Of a stretch of DNA of 64,000 bases, positions 1 to 10,719 are shown in pieces. Origin of the DNA: Sorex araneus (taxonomy: Eukaryota > Chordata > Mammalia > Eulipotyphla > Soricidae). Position 1 is the stretch's first letter. Each line of letters opens with the position of its first letter. The position numbers and the translations under genes were made by a program. The DNA is taken from assembly GCF_027595985.1 (NCBI RefSeq), contig NC_073311.1, positions 27,617,892 to 27,681,891 on the forward strand. Direction: 5' to 3'. The notes beneath the pieces are model-generated. The model was not told the DNA's origin and made no database searches. It saw only the letters and a list, made by a program, of their open reading frames with translations.

Positions 1-643
1 AAAGCTAAATTTAAAAATCCAGATGAAGGAAAAGGACAAGACAGGTAATAGTAAAATGGCAAAAATATTAGTTTCTTTTCTTTCAAAAATTCAGAATAAA
101 GTTAGGGACCTTTTTATGACAAGGCAATCTCTAAGTTATGTACAGAATTTTTCAAAACTCCTAATTTTGTGCAATGACTATTTAACACTTGTATGAAAAT
201 ATATATTATTTAGGCTACATCTTATATATTATGTATTTATTATTTAAATTACATATAAATTAAGTACAGCTACCAATACAGAATAAGTATGGACATTATG
301 ACTTTTTAAGTTTAATAAAATGTCAGACTGAAAAGAATGTTATGAGATAAATAAAATAGAAGGCCACAGGGACTCCATAGGATAGTGTATATTAGCAAGC
401 AGTAATTCATGCTTTTAGGTGTGTGAAGTATAATCACTTTTTGCAATTTCGTCTTATTACTGTCAAGTTTTCTAGGGTTTAAAAATAAATTTAATGGTAA
501 TAGAAATTACATCCTAGTTTGAAAAAAAATCTAGGAAGAACTAATAATCTTTTCACAATGAAGCTATACAAAAGCTTAGAGAAAGAATCATCAGAACACA
601 GAAACCTGTATTTTAAAGAATTTAAAGACTCCTTGAAAAAGCA
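1..643. other. AT-rich unique sequence, no feature seen
   Basis: AT-rich DNA with several tatata/attatt runs near 195-250. No repeat head, splice-flanked open frame or RNA-like fold is visible. The short minus-strand frames at its right edge read into the SINE that follows. Confidence 0.6.
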
Positions 644-664
644 AAATAAATAAAGACTTCCTGA

Positions 665-835
665 GGGCCGGAGCCACAGTGCAGCAGGTAGAGTGTTTGC
701 CTTGCACACGGCCGACCCGGGTTTGACCCCCAGCATCCCCTATGGTCCCCTGAGCACAGCCAGGAGTGATTCCTGAGCACAGACCCAGGAGTAGCCCCTG
801 AACATCACTGGATTTGACCAAAAAAAGTAAAAAAT
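665..835 (+). repeat. SINE-A (SOR-like), full length with 21-bp TSD
   Basis: Complete plus-strand copy: head gggccggagccacagtgcag, B box gggtttgacccc, body catcccctatggtcccctgagcac, A-rich tail. A perfect 21-bp target-site duplication beginning aaataaataaag lies at 644-664 and 836-856. The A-rich start of the duplication fits LINE-1 endonuclease nicking. Confidence 0.93.
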
Positions 836-984
836 AAATAAATAAAGACTTCCTGATCTTCATTACACAAAACATTTCTATTCCATCCAAATGCATTCTA
901 TTTTATATTATTAAAATAATAAACCAGATATTTCATTACAGTAATCAACAATCATCTCCCAAGCAAATACCTCATGGAGCTTGG

Positions 985-1116
985 TAATTACCATAGGGAC
1001 TAAGATGCTTGCCTTGCACGTGGACAATCCTGGTTTCATCCCAGGCACCACACATGGTTCTGTGAGCACTGCCAAGAGTAAGGCCTGAGCAGTGGATGTA
1101 GTCTAAAAACAAACAA
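985..1116 (+). repeat. Diverged SINE-A
   Basis: The segment gatgcttgccttgcacg, then ggtttcatcccaggcacc and ggttctgtgagcactgcc, follows the SINE-A order on the plus strand. It ends in aaaaacaaacaaaaa. Its 5' head is decayed, so it is an old copy. Confidence 0.7.
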
Positions 1117-1268
1117 AAATTTTTAATTTCAAAAGACAAAATAACCTCAGATAATTTTCTAATTCTTTAACCTTACCTGATAAAAATGTAACCTGTACAT
1201 TTAAGAAAACACGCCAAATAGTAACATAGGATGCATATTCGCTTAGTTGTTTCTTTTACTAATTTCTT

Positions 1269-1450
1269 TTTTTCCTTTTTTTTTTTTTTTTTTGTCACAC
1301 CTGGCAATGCTCAGGGGATACTCCTGGCTTTGCATTCAGGAATTACTTCTGGCAGTGCTCGGGGGACCGTATGGGATGCTGGGAATTGAACCCGGGTCGG
1401 TCGTGCACAAGGCAAATGCCCTACCCGCTGTACTATTGCTCCAGCCCCAC
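1269..1450 (-). repeat. SINE-A, minus strand
   Basis: Reads as poly-T, then gtcacacctggcaatgctcag, and ends gctattgctccagcccc, the reverse complement of SINE-A. Flanks share actaatttctt at 1258-1268 and 1455-1465, a likely target-site duplication. Confidence 0.92.
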
Positions 1451-1465
1451 TTTAACTAATTTCTT

Positions 1466-1951
1466 ATAAACTATTTTCACATACACTTACTTAGAGAAAC
1501 AGTTACCCTTTAAGTTTACCCTTAAAAATCACATACTACTTCATGTTCATTTAATTTTGTTCTTTCCTTTCACTAAAGAATAACAATACTTTCAACAATC
1601 AATAAAGAAATAAAGTTCTGATAGAAAATGCTTTCTTCTATTTCAACAATAAATAATCTTTGTCAGTGATATGAAAGCAATCATGTTACTTCAAGTAATT
1701 TCTACAAATATTTTCTCAGCCATAATCTAACAAAATAAATATGAGATATAAACATATTAATACATGTTAGATGTTTGTTACAAAAGATGTCTTGACTACA
1801 CAGTAGATATTGCCCAAAGTGAATCAAATAATGAAAATAAATTCCTTCCAAATGTAGCATTTTTATCACTAAAGTATTAAATATTAGTGTTAAGGTACTG
1901 GATAAAATAGATATATCAAACTACTATGGACATATGAGGGAATAACATTTT
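1466..1951. other. AT-rich unique sequence, no feature seen
   Basis: AT-rich DNA without a recognisable repeat or coding frame. It separates two well-preserved SINE-A copies. Confidence 0.6.
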
Positions 1952-1966
1952 AGAAATATCACTTAA

Positions 1967-2150
1967 AGGGGCCGGAGTGATAGCACAACGGGTAGGGTGT
2001 TTGCCTTGAACGCGGCCGACCCGGGTTCGATCCCTAGCATCCCATATGGTCCCCCAAGCACTGCCAGGAGTAATTCCTGAGTGCAAAACCAGGAGTAACC
2101 CCTGAGCATCGCTGGGTGTGACCCAAAAAGCAAAAAAAAAAAAAAAAAAA
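1967..2150 (+). repeat. SINE-A, full length with 15-bp TSD
   Basis: Near-consensus plus-strand copy with B box gggttcgatccc and a long A tail (acccaaaaagcaaaaa...). Target-site duplication agaaatatcacttaa at 1952-1966 and 2151-2165. The target is preceded by tttt, as expected for LINE-1-type priming. Confidence 0.95.
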
Positions 2151-2165
2151 AGAAATATCACTTAA

Positions 2166-2678
2166 GGAAACCATATTGATATTCTTATCTCATAATTTAA
2201 TGAATTTAAGCACTTGTCATTATGTTAGAACCTCAGAATTGGAAGAACTATAGGGAATTTGAGAAGTTATAAACACAAATTTAAAACTATAATTCCGAGA
2301 AAAATTGAATTTCAGCAATTTTTAAAAGACATTTTAACCAGCTTCTTAAAGAGTGAAAATAACTGTAGAATATTTATGTGTTAACCCCTATTTGTAAGCA
2401 CAATTAAAATTATGTTATGCTGAATATTAGTAGATTGTATATTCTTGCTTTGCCATCAAGTCACTGTTTTATCATAAATTCATTATAAATTTTTTCCCTC
2501 TCCTTCCAAGGGAAGAGAAAAATCATCAGTAAAAGGCAGTTGCAGAAGCAATTCACACTTAGCAAATGATGCTTTGGCTTCTCATCATGGTTTTGGGTCC
2601 TCCACATATCACTTAAAGAAAATTCACTAGCAACAAAGTCTAGAAATGATCTCTGAAAGCATAGTCTTCTATTTAAAA
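2166..2678. other. Unique sequence, no feature seen
   Basis: AT-rich sequence with no visible repeat head or open frame of note. Confidence 0.55.
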
Positions 2679-2812
2679 ATTGTTAAGGCACTTGCCTTGC
2701 ATGGACTACCTCGACTTGACCCTGGCCCCTCATATGGTTCACCAATTCCCTCCAGGTGCGATACTTGAGCACAGAGCAATGAGCACCTCTAGGAGTGACT
2801 TCCCTGACAAAA
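2679..2812 (+). repeat. Diverged SINE-A
   Basis: gcacttgccttgcatgg, tcatatggttcaccaattcc and gagcacctctaggagtgac keep the SINE-A order on the plus strand. The head and tail are largely lost. Confidence 0.65.
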
Positions 2813-3249
2813 TTTTAATACTAAACTGAATGACAAGTAATATGCTTTTAATCTTGTTATTTTTTTACCCCTTTATGGAGTGTGGGTAGCCATGCGCACA
2901 GATAAATATGTGTATGATTTCTCAATCTAGTGATAAAGAAAACTTTTTTTTTGCAACCAACATTATAGGAATTCTGAGGTTGGAATGATTGTTGAACTAG
3001 AGCCAAGGGGTGGTCACATATGTAGAAATGTTCTTCATTCTACTTTCCTATCAGTTAAATTGCTTTAAAAGGCAACACTGTTTTTCTCAGTAGGCATTGT
3101 ATACAACTGTTTATTCTAGTTATCATAAAGTTTCATGATTAGGTGTGCTTTCTATATTATCTATATTCTCTCTCTTTTCTCTTTGTTCTCTCTCTCTCTC
3201 TCACTCCTCCTCTACTGTTATCTCACTGATTTACAGATGCTATTTTAAA

Positions 3250-3500
3250 GGGCTGGAACGATAAAACAGCGGCAGGGCATTTGCCTTGCACGAGGTTGAC
3301 CCGAGTTCTATTTCTCTGCCCCTCTCGGAGAGCCTGGCAACCTACCAAGAGTATTTCGCCTGCACGGCAGAGCCTGGCAAAGTACCTGTGGCATATTCAA
3401 TATGCCCAAAACCATAACAACTAGTCTCAAAATGGAGATGTTACTGGTGCCCGCCCGAGCAAATCAATGAGCAACGGGATGATAGTGACAGTGATACCGT
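3250..3500 (+). repeat. SINE-B, plus strand
   Basis: tRNA-like head gggctggaacgataaaacagc joined to the SINE-B body (cccctctcggagagcctggc ... atgcccaaaaccataac). It ends gatagtgacagtgataccgt with no A tail. tattttaaa flanks both ends (3241-3249 and about 3501-3509). Confidence 0.92.
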
Positions 3501-3509
3501 TATTTTAAA

Positions 3510-4255
3510 AGTTAATCTTTTGACTAAATAACTTGGTTTTAATGGTCAGACATGGAGCGAATATGAAAAATGGGATACGTAAGCAAGAAAAAGTGAAAAA
3601 GGGATAAAAAGTAGGGGAATAACAAATGACCAAAAGCAACAGAACCTTAGAACTGGTCTACAGAACATAGCTCAGCATGGCTAGACTTGGGAGTGCAGAC
3701 AGGGAAGTTGAGGTGGCAACCTCAGCACCTGGGCTAAGGTGAACACTGACTTTCCTTTCCTGTAAACAGCAATTCCTCACTCCAGCCTGAGTTCCCAGAT
3801 TGAAAAATTTCGGGTGGTGGGGACCAATAATTGCACAATGAGGAACAAATGGCTCTTAGGTAGAGTTTGACGGCTGCCTCATCAGATTGGTGAGACATGA
3901 GTATCCCTACTGTACTCTTGACTTGACCCATCCCAGCCTTTCCCAGGTGGCCAAGGTGGGTCTAGTAAGACATGGAAGACTGCTTTTGAATCTACCTCCC
4001 ATGCTCCCAAGTCTTCTGCAACATGAGGAAGTCTCCATAAGGTCTAAATAGTGGGATTTGAAAAGCTATGGGTTGGACACGCACATCTACCATGGGAGGT
4101 GTGTACCAAACCACAAGAAAACTGTACTTGTTGCTGTTGTGGGGGTGACTTGTGTGATGTGGGAGTGAGGGGGGGAGGGTGGGCAGCTGAGGTGGAAGCA
4201 CTCTTTTCTCCAGGCTATCTCCCTCACTCATTTCACCCAAGACAACCACAACTGT
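3510..4255. other. Unique or unrecognised sequence
   Basis: Moderate GC for this window, with a G-rich run near 4165-4185 (gtgagggggggagggtgggc). Open frames on both strands here (up to 108 codons) have no recognisable domain and overlap each other, so I do not call a gene. Confidence 0.45.
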
Positions 4256-4312
4256 CCTAAGTGTCTCAGTTTCTTCATCTTGGTTATGCCTCAGTTTCTC
4301 CATCTCCACAAA
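4255..4312 (-). repeat. Possible MIR fragment
   Basis: Two adjacent runs, gtctcagtttcttcatctt and gcctcagtttctccatctc, resemble the 'cctcagtttcctcatctg' block of mammal-wide MIR elements. Orientation and limits are unsure. It is a short, ancient remnant at best. Confidence 0.35.
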
Positions 4313-4564
4313 ACTCAAGATTTGTGTTCCAGAGAATGTGTTCCTTATGACTTTTTGGCTATTTCAGGGCTTGGAAATTTCTTCTAAAGTTTAATCATTT
4401 CTCCAAAACTTGCTGTCAGACACTCCCCTGCCTATCTACCTACCTGCAATATGACCATTTCAGACCTATCCCTATGTATCTCCTCATCTGGATGTTCCGA
4501 AATATTTTTTCATATCATTAATAAATTAAAAAGCATAGAGAATAATTATCCCCTGAGTTCTATA

Positions 4565-4646
4565 AGGTCCCTTTTAGTTTTAAAGCCTTCATTGTCCTCC
4601 ACTCAAAATAATCTGCATACCAATGTGGGAAATCTGGAGGTGAGAT
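4565..4646. repeat. 82-bp direct repeat, copy 1
   Basis: Begins aggtcccttttagttttaaa and ends tctggaggtgagat. It is identical over 82 bases to 4969-5050. The flanks differ on both sides (ata before and taat after, against atc before and aaac after), so the match stops abruptly. Confidence 0.97.
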
Positions 4647-4968
4647 TAATCTAGAAAATTGATGAAATCTTTCTTGGGTTTCTTATGAACCATTGATTTG
4701 CAACTGTTAGAGCAAACAGGGGGAGTCATTTTTAAAGCAAGAAAAAAAAAATTTAATTATGTGCATGGGGGAATTGCAGGGATTATGGTGATCCTGCCTT
4801 TGGTCATGGGAGAAAGGAGTTCATGAAGCATAACTAAATAAAGGAGCAAAGGACCCAACACAAAGCAAAGCAAAGGGTAGAGGGACTGCACATTAAAAGA
4901 AGGGAGTTTAAAGAATGACAATTGCTTCTTTCATTAGTAAAGGGCACCTGGATTAAGGGAGGGGCATC

Positions 4969-5050
4969 AGGTCCCTTTTAGTTTTAAAGCCTTCATTGTC
5001 CTCCACTCAAAATAATCTGCATACCAATGTGGGAAATCTGGAGGTGAGAT
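4969..5050. repeat. 82-bp direct repeat, copy 2
   Basis: Perfect second copy of 4565-4646 at an offset of 404 bases. The 322 bases between the copies do not repeat. Confidence 0.97.
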
Positions 5051-5954
5051 AAACTCTTGAGATACTTGTGGTTTTATGATTTGCTCTTCTGCATAGCCAA
5101 ATCAAACAGAAGTTGTTCTTGACTCAGGAATTTACTACATGCAGTTGACATCTAATATAGGATGGGAGCAGATTTTTTCTGAGACTTTAACCTGTGGGAT
5201 ATCTGACACTACTTTTAGGTGGCTAGTTGCATAATAAATTGTAGTGTCACAGAGATAACTTGGGGTGAGAGAATATATTCACACACTGGGTGGCTAGTGT
5301 GAAATACTTTGTACTGAAACCAGTCTGGAGATCAATATTAGAAAACAGAAAATGTATCTAGACAAAGATACCGATCATCTTCCTTTCCTTCCTCCCAAAG
5401 TCTAGAGACTAAGTCTCAGTCTATCTTTCCCCAAAAGTGTAACTCTTACTCTTTATTTGCAGATAAAACAGAATGTTTCAGACACCATCTCACTTTTTTG
5501 TTGAATAAATAAATAAATAAGGTTTAGAGGAAAAAAGAAAGCTTAGCTCACAATATCTGCCCAGTTTCACACTATCTGCTCAGTTTTCACCAAAATATTT
5601 ATTTTTTCAGAGGTAGAATGATGGGAAAATAATATATTGCTTAGTATTGTTTCAAAGCTGCTTATAGAGGCAAAAAGAGAAGAGAGAGAAGCAAAAATGG
5701 CCACCTGCAGTTTAAAAAAAATGTTAAATATTCATAATGATTCCTCTTACAACATGGGATAGAATAAAAATTTCCTTTTGTAATTTGATTATTGTTGCTT
5801 CCAAGAATCCCTTGTGACATACGTAATGTTTTCCCCAACTCCACTCTAAGCTATATACTGCTCATATTGCCAACAATCTTTGAGTATATGTTTTCCTAAT
5901 AGAATATTATGTCTATATATATACCATAGCATATAAATGACCTATTCTTTTCAA
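5051..5954. other. Unique sequence, no feature seen
   Basis: No repeat family recognised beyond a short aaataaataaataa run near 5505-5520. One 60-codon minus-strand frame has no recognisable content. Confidence 0.5.
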
Positions 5955-6090
5955 ATGCATTAAATTTGAAATTTAATTTCAAATTTATTTATTTCAAATT
6001 TATTAATAAATAAATAAATAATAAATAAATAAATTTATTTCAAATTTATTTCAAATTTATTAATTTCAAATAAATTTCAAATTCAAAAAG
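5955..6090. repeat. Low-complexity AT tract of aaatttcaaatt/taaataaa units
   Basis: Multiple interleaved copies of atttcaaattt and its complement, with taaataaataaa runs between. The tract is rich in self-complementary segments and can fold back on itself. It reads as simple-sequence expansion. Confidence 0.8.
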
Positions 6091-6655
6091 TGTATACATT
6101 ATTTTACAATTTTTAAGTTAAGAAAATGAAAAAAACATTTTGAAAATCATTACTATTCCAACAGAAATCATAAGTACATATTCTATTAGAGCTTGTGTTT
6201 GTGTACTATGGTTACCATGGTTAGGAAATATTTCTATCAAAACTGGTCTTTTAAAGCAGTTATCAAAATCAGGTAAACAGCTGTTTCAGACTTGATAAGG
6301 CTGAAAAAGTGGATAACATGTAGACATTGTTGCCAATGGTTACAAGTCTCAAGAGAGCTTGCATATTATTTTTTTAATAAGGTAGCTTAAATTACCAGAC
6401 AGATCTCTCTGTAAAGGATATATTAGCAAGATCTTCTGCATTTGAAAGAAGAAAAAGCATTTCCTCCAAATACAAAATTGCATTTAAAAAAAATCTAAAA
6501 ATCAGTGGATACATTTATAAAGAGAATTTTGTAGACTAAGAAGAGAACAGTATGGAATAAACAAAAGGAAAATGAAACAAGAAGATCAGGAAATGAAGAG
6601 GAAACTCTCGTGTCATTATGAGAAATCACTGAGTAAAAATGTTTAAAAAATACAT
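6091..6655. other. Unique sequence, no feature seen
   Basis: AT-rich DNA with no recognised element. Confidence 0.5.
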
Positions 6656-6670
6656 GAGTGCATTTTATTC

Positions 6671-6866
6671 TTTTTACTTTTTTTAAGTTTTATTTTATGT
6701 TTTGATTTTTGGGTACACCCGGCGATGCACAGGGGTTACTCCTGGCTCTGCACTCAGGAATTACTCCTGGCGGTGCTCAGGGGATCATATGGGATGCTGG
6801 GAATCAAACCCAGGTCAGCCATGTGTAAGGCTAATGCCCCACCTGCTATGCTATTGGTCCAGCCCT
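6671..6866 (-). repeat. SINE-A, minus strand
   Basis: Reverse-complement SINE-A: T-rich tail, gggtacacccggcgatgcac through tgctattggtccagccct. Flanks share agtgcatttta (about 6657 and 6871). One end of the tail is interrupted by a mixed T-rich segment. Confidence 0.9.
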
Positions 6867-7072
6867 CCATAAGTGCATTTTAAAGTGAAAGACTAAAATA
6901 ATTCTAATATTATAATTATGCCTTGATTAAATCAGTTTTCTCCTTTTCTCAACTACGAAATCAATGGCAAAATGGTTCAAAGAACTGAAAAAAAGCTGCA
7001 GAGAATAAATTAGTCTATAGTATTCTGTTACAGATGCACAACTTTTAACAGATTTAAGCATCATATTTACTT

Positions 7073-7230
7073 TGTTTTGGCATCACACCCAGCAGTGCTC
7101 AAGGGCTACTCCCAGCTCCTTGCTTTGGGGTACTGCATAGGGATGCTAGGGAACCTTGCAGTGCTGTTTGAGTCTTAGGCCTCCTGCATGCAAAACACGT
7201 GCTCAACCTGTTGCACTTTTCTCAGCCCTC
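7073..7230 (-). repeat. Diverged SINE-A, minus strand
   Basis: ggcatcacacccagcagtgctcaagggctactcc, then gggatgctagggaacc, then ctgttgcacttttctcagccc keep the minus-strand SINE-A order with many substitutions and a small insertion near the middle. Confidence 0.75.
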
Positions 7231-7479
7231 AAGCTTTTCCTTTTAAAGTTTATGTTATTTATTTAGGCACTTTTAAATATTACATACTTCATTGCTAAGT
7301 TAATCATATCCTTTTGAGGTTGATCATGAGAAATAGTTTTATACATATGCATACTGATTCCTTGCTCTTTGAGTGTGTTATTCTAGGTATATATATATTT
7401 TATATTTTTTACCATGTAACACCTAATATTTAGGACTCATCTGATTATTTTAGAGAGAATAGCATATACTTGCATGCCT

Positions 7480-7600
7480 TTATGGGTTGAATTTTGTAGC
7501 CCCACTTCAACTTACATGTTGAAACCTTATCCCACAATATGTCTATATCTGAAGATTAGGTCATTAGGTAGAAAATAAGCTTAAAGTTAAAAGAAGTCTT
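7480..7600 (+). repeat. MaLR-type LTR, left part (split element)
   Basis: tgggttgaattttgtagccccacttcaactt, then acatgttgaaaccttatccc and ttaggtcattagg resemble the 5' part of MLT1-like (MaLR) LTRs of placental mammals. The element seems to resume at 7743 and again at 8343 after SINE insertions. Confidence 0.6.
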
Positions 7601-7614
7601 AAACTATTTTGTTG

Positions 7615-7742
7615 TTGTTTATGCTTCAGTTTTTTGCTTGTTTGTTTTTTTGAATACACCCATTTGTGCTCAGAATATACTCCTGGATCTGCACTCAGGG
7701 ATCACCAAGTGTCCTGCCTGCATAATTATATCTCAGGCCCAT
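7615..7742 (-). repeat. Diverged SINE-A inserted in the MaLR LTR
   Basis: T-rich start, then gaatacacccatttgtgctcag, actcctggatctgcactcaggg and a shortened end atctcaggccc. The head half is shortened by an internal deletion. It lies between two segments of one MaLR-like LTR. Confidence 0.65.
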
Positions 7743-7997
7743 GAAAAATGGTGTTAAGAGTGAAGCCAAAACACAAAAGAACCGGTATCCTTAGAGGGAA
7801 AGGAAGATTTCTCTCTCTGAGTCATCCTATTTCCATTCTTGTTGACGATAGAGAAGGCACATGAGGACATATGCAGAAGGAAGAGAGATGCAAGTACGTA
7901 AAGATCTCACCGAAAGCCAACTTTTCTGACACCTTGACTTTTAACTCCTAGAATCCAAAGGTATAAGGGGTGGGAGGAATCTGTTGTTAAAGTTATC
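7743..7997 (+). repeat. MaLR-type LTR, middle and right part
   Basis: gaccttgacttttaactcctagaatcc and gttgttaaagttatccagtctgtg parallel the MLT1-type 3' half (a short run about a cttga-ttt-ac-tcc segment, then 'gttgtttaagccacccagtctgtgg'). It continues at 8343 with atattcttatggcaa. This family match comes from memory of the LTR type. Confidence 0.6.
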
Positions 7998-8002
7998 CAG
8001 TC

Positions 8003-8166
8003 TGTGATATATATATATATAGATATACATATATATGTATATATATACATCAAAATGTGTATATATGTGTATGTATGTATATATGTATATAAATATGTGT
8101 ATATATGTATAAAAAGTATGTATATATATACATATATATGTATATGTATGTATGTATATATATATA
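8003..8166. repeat. (TA)n/(TATG)n microsatellite in SINE tail
   Basis: Alternating ta, tatg and tgta units over about 160 bases, lying exactly between the left target-site copy (7997-8012) and the 3' end of a minus-strand SINE-A. It probably grew from the SINE tail and the TA-rich target. Confidence 0.9.
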
Positions 8167-8326
8167 CTTTTACGATCACACCCTGCGTTGCTCAGGGGTT
8201 ACTCCTGGCTCTGCACTCAGGAATTACTCCTGGCGGTGCTCGGGGGACTATATGGGGTGCTGGGAATTGAACCAGGTTGACTGCGGGCAAGGCAAACACC
8301 CTACCTGTTGTGCTATTGCTCCAGCC
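8167..8326 (-). repeat. SINE-A, minus strand, 16-bp TSD, nested in MaLR LTR
   Basis: tacgatcacaccctgcgttgctcag to tgctattgctccagcc is SINE-A in reverse complement. The target copy ccagtctgtgatatat is present at 7997-8012 and 8327-8342. Removing the insert rejoins the LTR sequence 'cagtctgtgatatattcttatggcaa'. Confidence 0.93.
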
Positions 8327-8342
8327 CCAGTCTGTGATATAT

Positions 8343-9273
8343 TCTTATGGCAAATCTAGGAGTCCAAAACATATATCATCATATTTTATTTCACATATTT
8401 TTGGTTCACAACAGCTCTTATATTAGATCTACCCTATTTTGCACAGATACACATACTTAACTAAAACAGAAGAGAAACTAAAGATTATGATTGTAGTAGT
8501 AAATTACATTATTTATAAAAACATTTACAAGTCATAAATGTTTGAATACATTTAACATTTAAAAAATTTATATTTTAGTTTTTTCAATAAATCTCTGCAA
8601 CTGATGCCAGAACTCTAGTTAGGAAATATGTATATGCAAAAACCTTGAGGTATCTTTTCAATCCTTAATTTATTTTAAGTAGCATCCATGTAGAAAATAT
8701 CAAATTTTCTCTCATTGAGTATGTTGGCAAGATTCTTCAAACATGAAGGGCAGCAAGACATAAGTAAATATATTAATGTATACACACATATGAAAGAGAA
8801 GGCAGAATGAAGAGTCTGAGAATACCATTTATTTGCTTATAATTATAATATAAGATATGGGGGAGGATGAGAGCTTCCCACAAAGGAAATCAAAACTAAA
8901 AGTAGCAAATTATTTCTATATAATTTAATTGTATCCCAGAACAAAATTTTTTATTTTGCTTTTCAGATTAACAAATATGTCAGAGTTAGAGTTTGGGAAA
9001 AATGCCCTCACAATTTAGGCAAACGTCAGAATCTGTGAATCATAAATAATTTGTAGTAACCCATGAATTATGTGGTTGTCCCATCTGGTCAATGAGAAGA
9101 GACATTATTTCCCATCATTTGTAGAACATCTCCAATTTTTCCCATCAGGTGAATCATCCCAACTTCCGATAGTTTCTTACTAAACAATCCTCCCCAGTGT
9201 CAGCAGCACTCAAAGGAACAGTTCATAGAACATGGTTCTCTGTGTGGGCAGTGGGCAGTGATTTCAAATTTGT
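8343..9273. other. End of MaLR LTR, then unique sequence
   Basis: The first few tens of bases continue the split MaLR-like LTR. The rest is AT-rich with no recognised repeat or coding frame. Confidence 0.5.
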
Positions 9274-9284
9274 AATCCATACTT

Positions 9285-9529
9285 GGGGCTGGAGCGATAG
9301 CACAGCGGTTGGGCATTCGACTTTCAAGAGGCCAACCTGTGTTTGATTCCTCCGCCCCTCTCGGAGAGCCTGGCAAGCTACCGAGAGTATCGAGCCCACA
9401 CAGCAGAGCCTGGCAAGCTACCCATATGTGTTGGATATGCCAAAAACAGTAACAATAAGTCTCTTAATGAGAGACATTACTGGTGCCCGCTCGAACAAAT
9501 CAATGAACAATGGGATGACAGTGACAGTG
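9285..9529 (+). repeat. SINE-B, near consensus, 11-bp TSD, no A tail
   Basis: Head ggggctggagcgatagcaca, body with ccgcccctctcggagagcctggc and atgccaaaaacagtaacaataag, 3' end gggatgacagtgacagtg. Target-site duplication aatccatactt at 9274-9284 and 9530-9540 abuts the gacagt repeats directly, so this copy has no poly-A. Confidence 0.95.
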
Positions 9530-9540
9530 AATCCATACTT

Positions 9541-10326
9541 GCTTTTAAGATATGCACTGTAGTCTTAAATATCAGATAGCAACATTTGAATGATTAAACC
9601 ACTGATATACTTTCCAGATGCAAGCTCTTGGGTTTATAGATTCTGTTTTCTTCCTTTGTTTACTAAGTAGAAAATCTGGATTAGATGTTTCTTAGAAACG
9701 GTTCACATTTCAAATTATCACCCTTAAAAGAAGAGAAATCAATATTTTAGTCCCATACAAAAGGCTGTGAATTTATCTTTTATTTTTCACTTTCAAAATA
9801 GCAAACTATAAAAGAGTATGTGGTCTTTTTATTTCCTATATGATATCATAAAATAGCACAAGAATAAAATGTGATTATAGTCAGACAAATTTGAAATCTA
9901 TATAAACAGGAAGTCATCCGACTCATTCAAAGTGCATTAGCATTTTTAGTTCAAGTCTGATTATAAAGGTCACTAATTATATTTTTTGTGCCACGACAGA
10001 TACAAAGGCCACAGACAGAAAGATGAGTGGTTTTATCTTTAACAAACTGACAGTCTAGGAAGATTTATTGAGATGTATACATGAAAGCAATAATGAAAGG
10101 TTGATGGGAAGTAATAACAATAAAGTAAGTAAAACCAATCATTTACTTAAAGGTCAGAGTGTACTGATAAATCCAAAGATGATTTCAAACTGTTAGTGAC
10201 ATTTGTGCCTCAACCAAGAGCCTGTTTCCTCCATAACTAATCAATGTCTTTATGTGCTCTTAAACATTATACTGATAATCTTATACCTAGTAATTTTCCT
10301 TATCTTTCTTCATATATTTCCTTCTT
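9541..10326. other. Unique sequence, no feature seen
   Basis: AT-rich DNA with no recognised repeat or gene. Confidence 0.55.
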
Positions 10327-10339
10327 TATTTTTAATTGG

Positions 10340-10577
10340 TCTGGAACAATAGCAAAATGGGTAGGGCGTATGCCTTGCACTCGGCCAACCAGGGGTTTGA
10401 TTCTTCCACCCTCTCAGAGAGCCCAGCAAGCTACCGAGAGTATCTCGGCCACGGCAGAGCCTGGCAAGCTACCCATGGTGTATTCAATATGCCAAAAACA
10501 GTAAGAAGTCTCACAATGAAGACGTTACTGGTGCCCACTCAAGCAAATCAATGAGCAACAGGATGACAGTGACAGTG
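10340..10577 (+). repeat. SINE-B, plus strand, 12-bp TSD
   Basis: tctggaacaatagcaaaatgg head, body cctctcagagagcccagcaagc, end gatgacagtgacagtg. atttttaattgg occurs immediately before (10328-10339) and after (10578-10589). No A tail. Confidence 0.93.
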
Positions 10578-10719
10578 ATTTTTAATTGGGAAATCTATTA
10601 AATTATTTGCACCTGAATTAGTCTTCTCTAAGTTGCTATCTGTTTTATGATCACAGCTCAAGGAAAGACTAATACTCACATTTGCTAAGTGTCCTGTTAC
10701 CTTTAATGTCCCTTATTCC

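Noticed and set aside
665-835. Functional tRNA genes at SINE heads
   Set aside because: The heads carry A and B boxes but do not fold as complete tRNAs and continue into SINE bodies.
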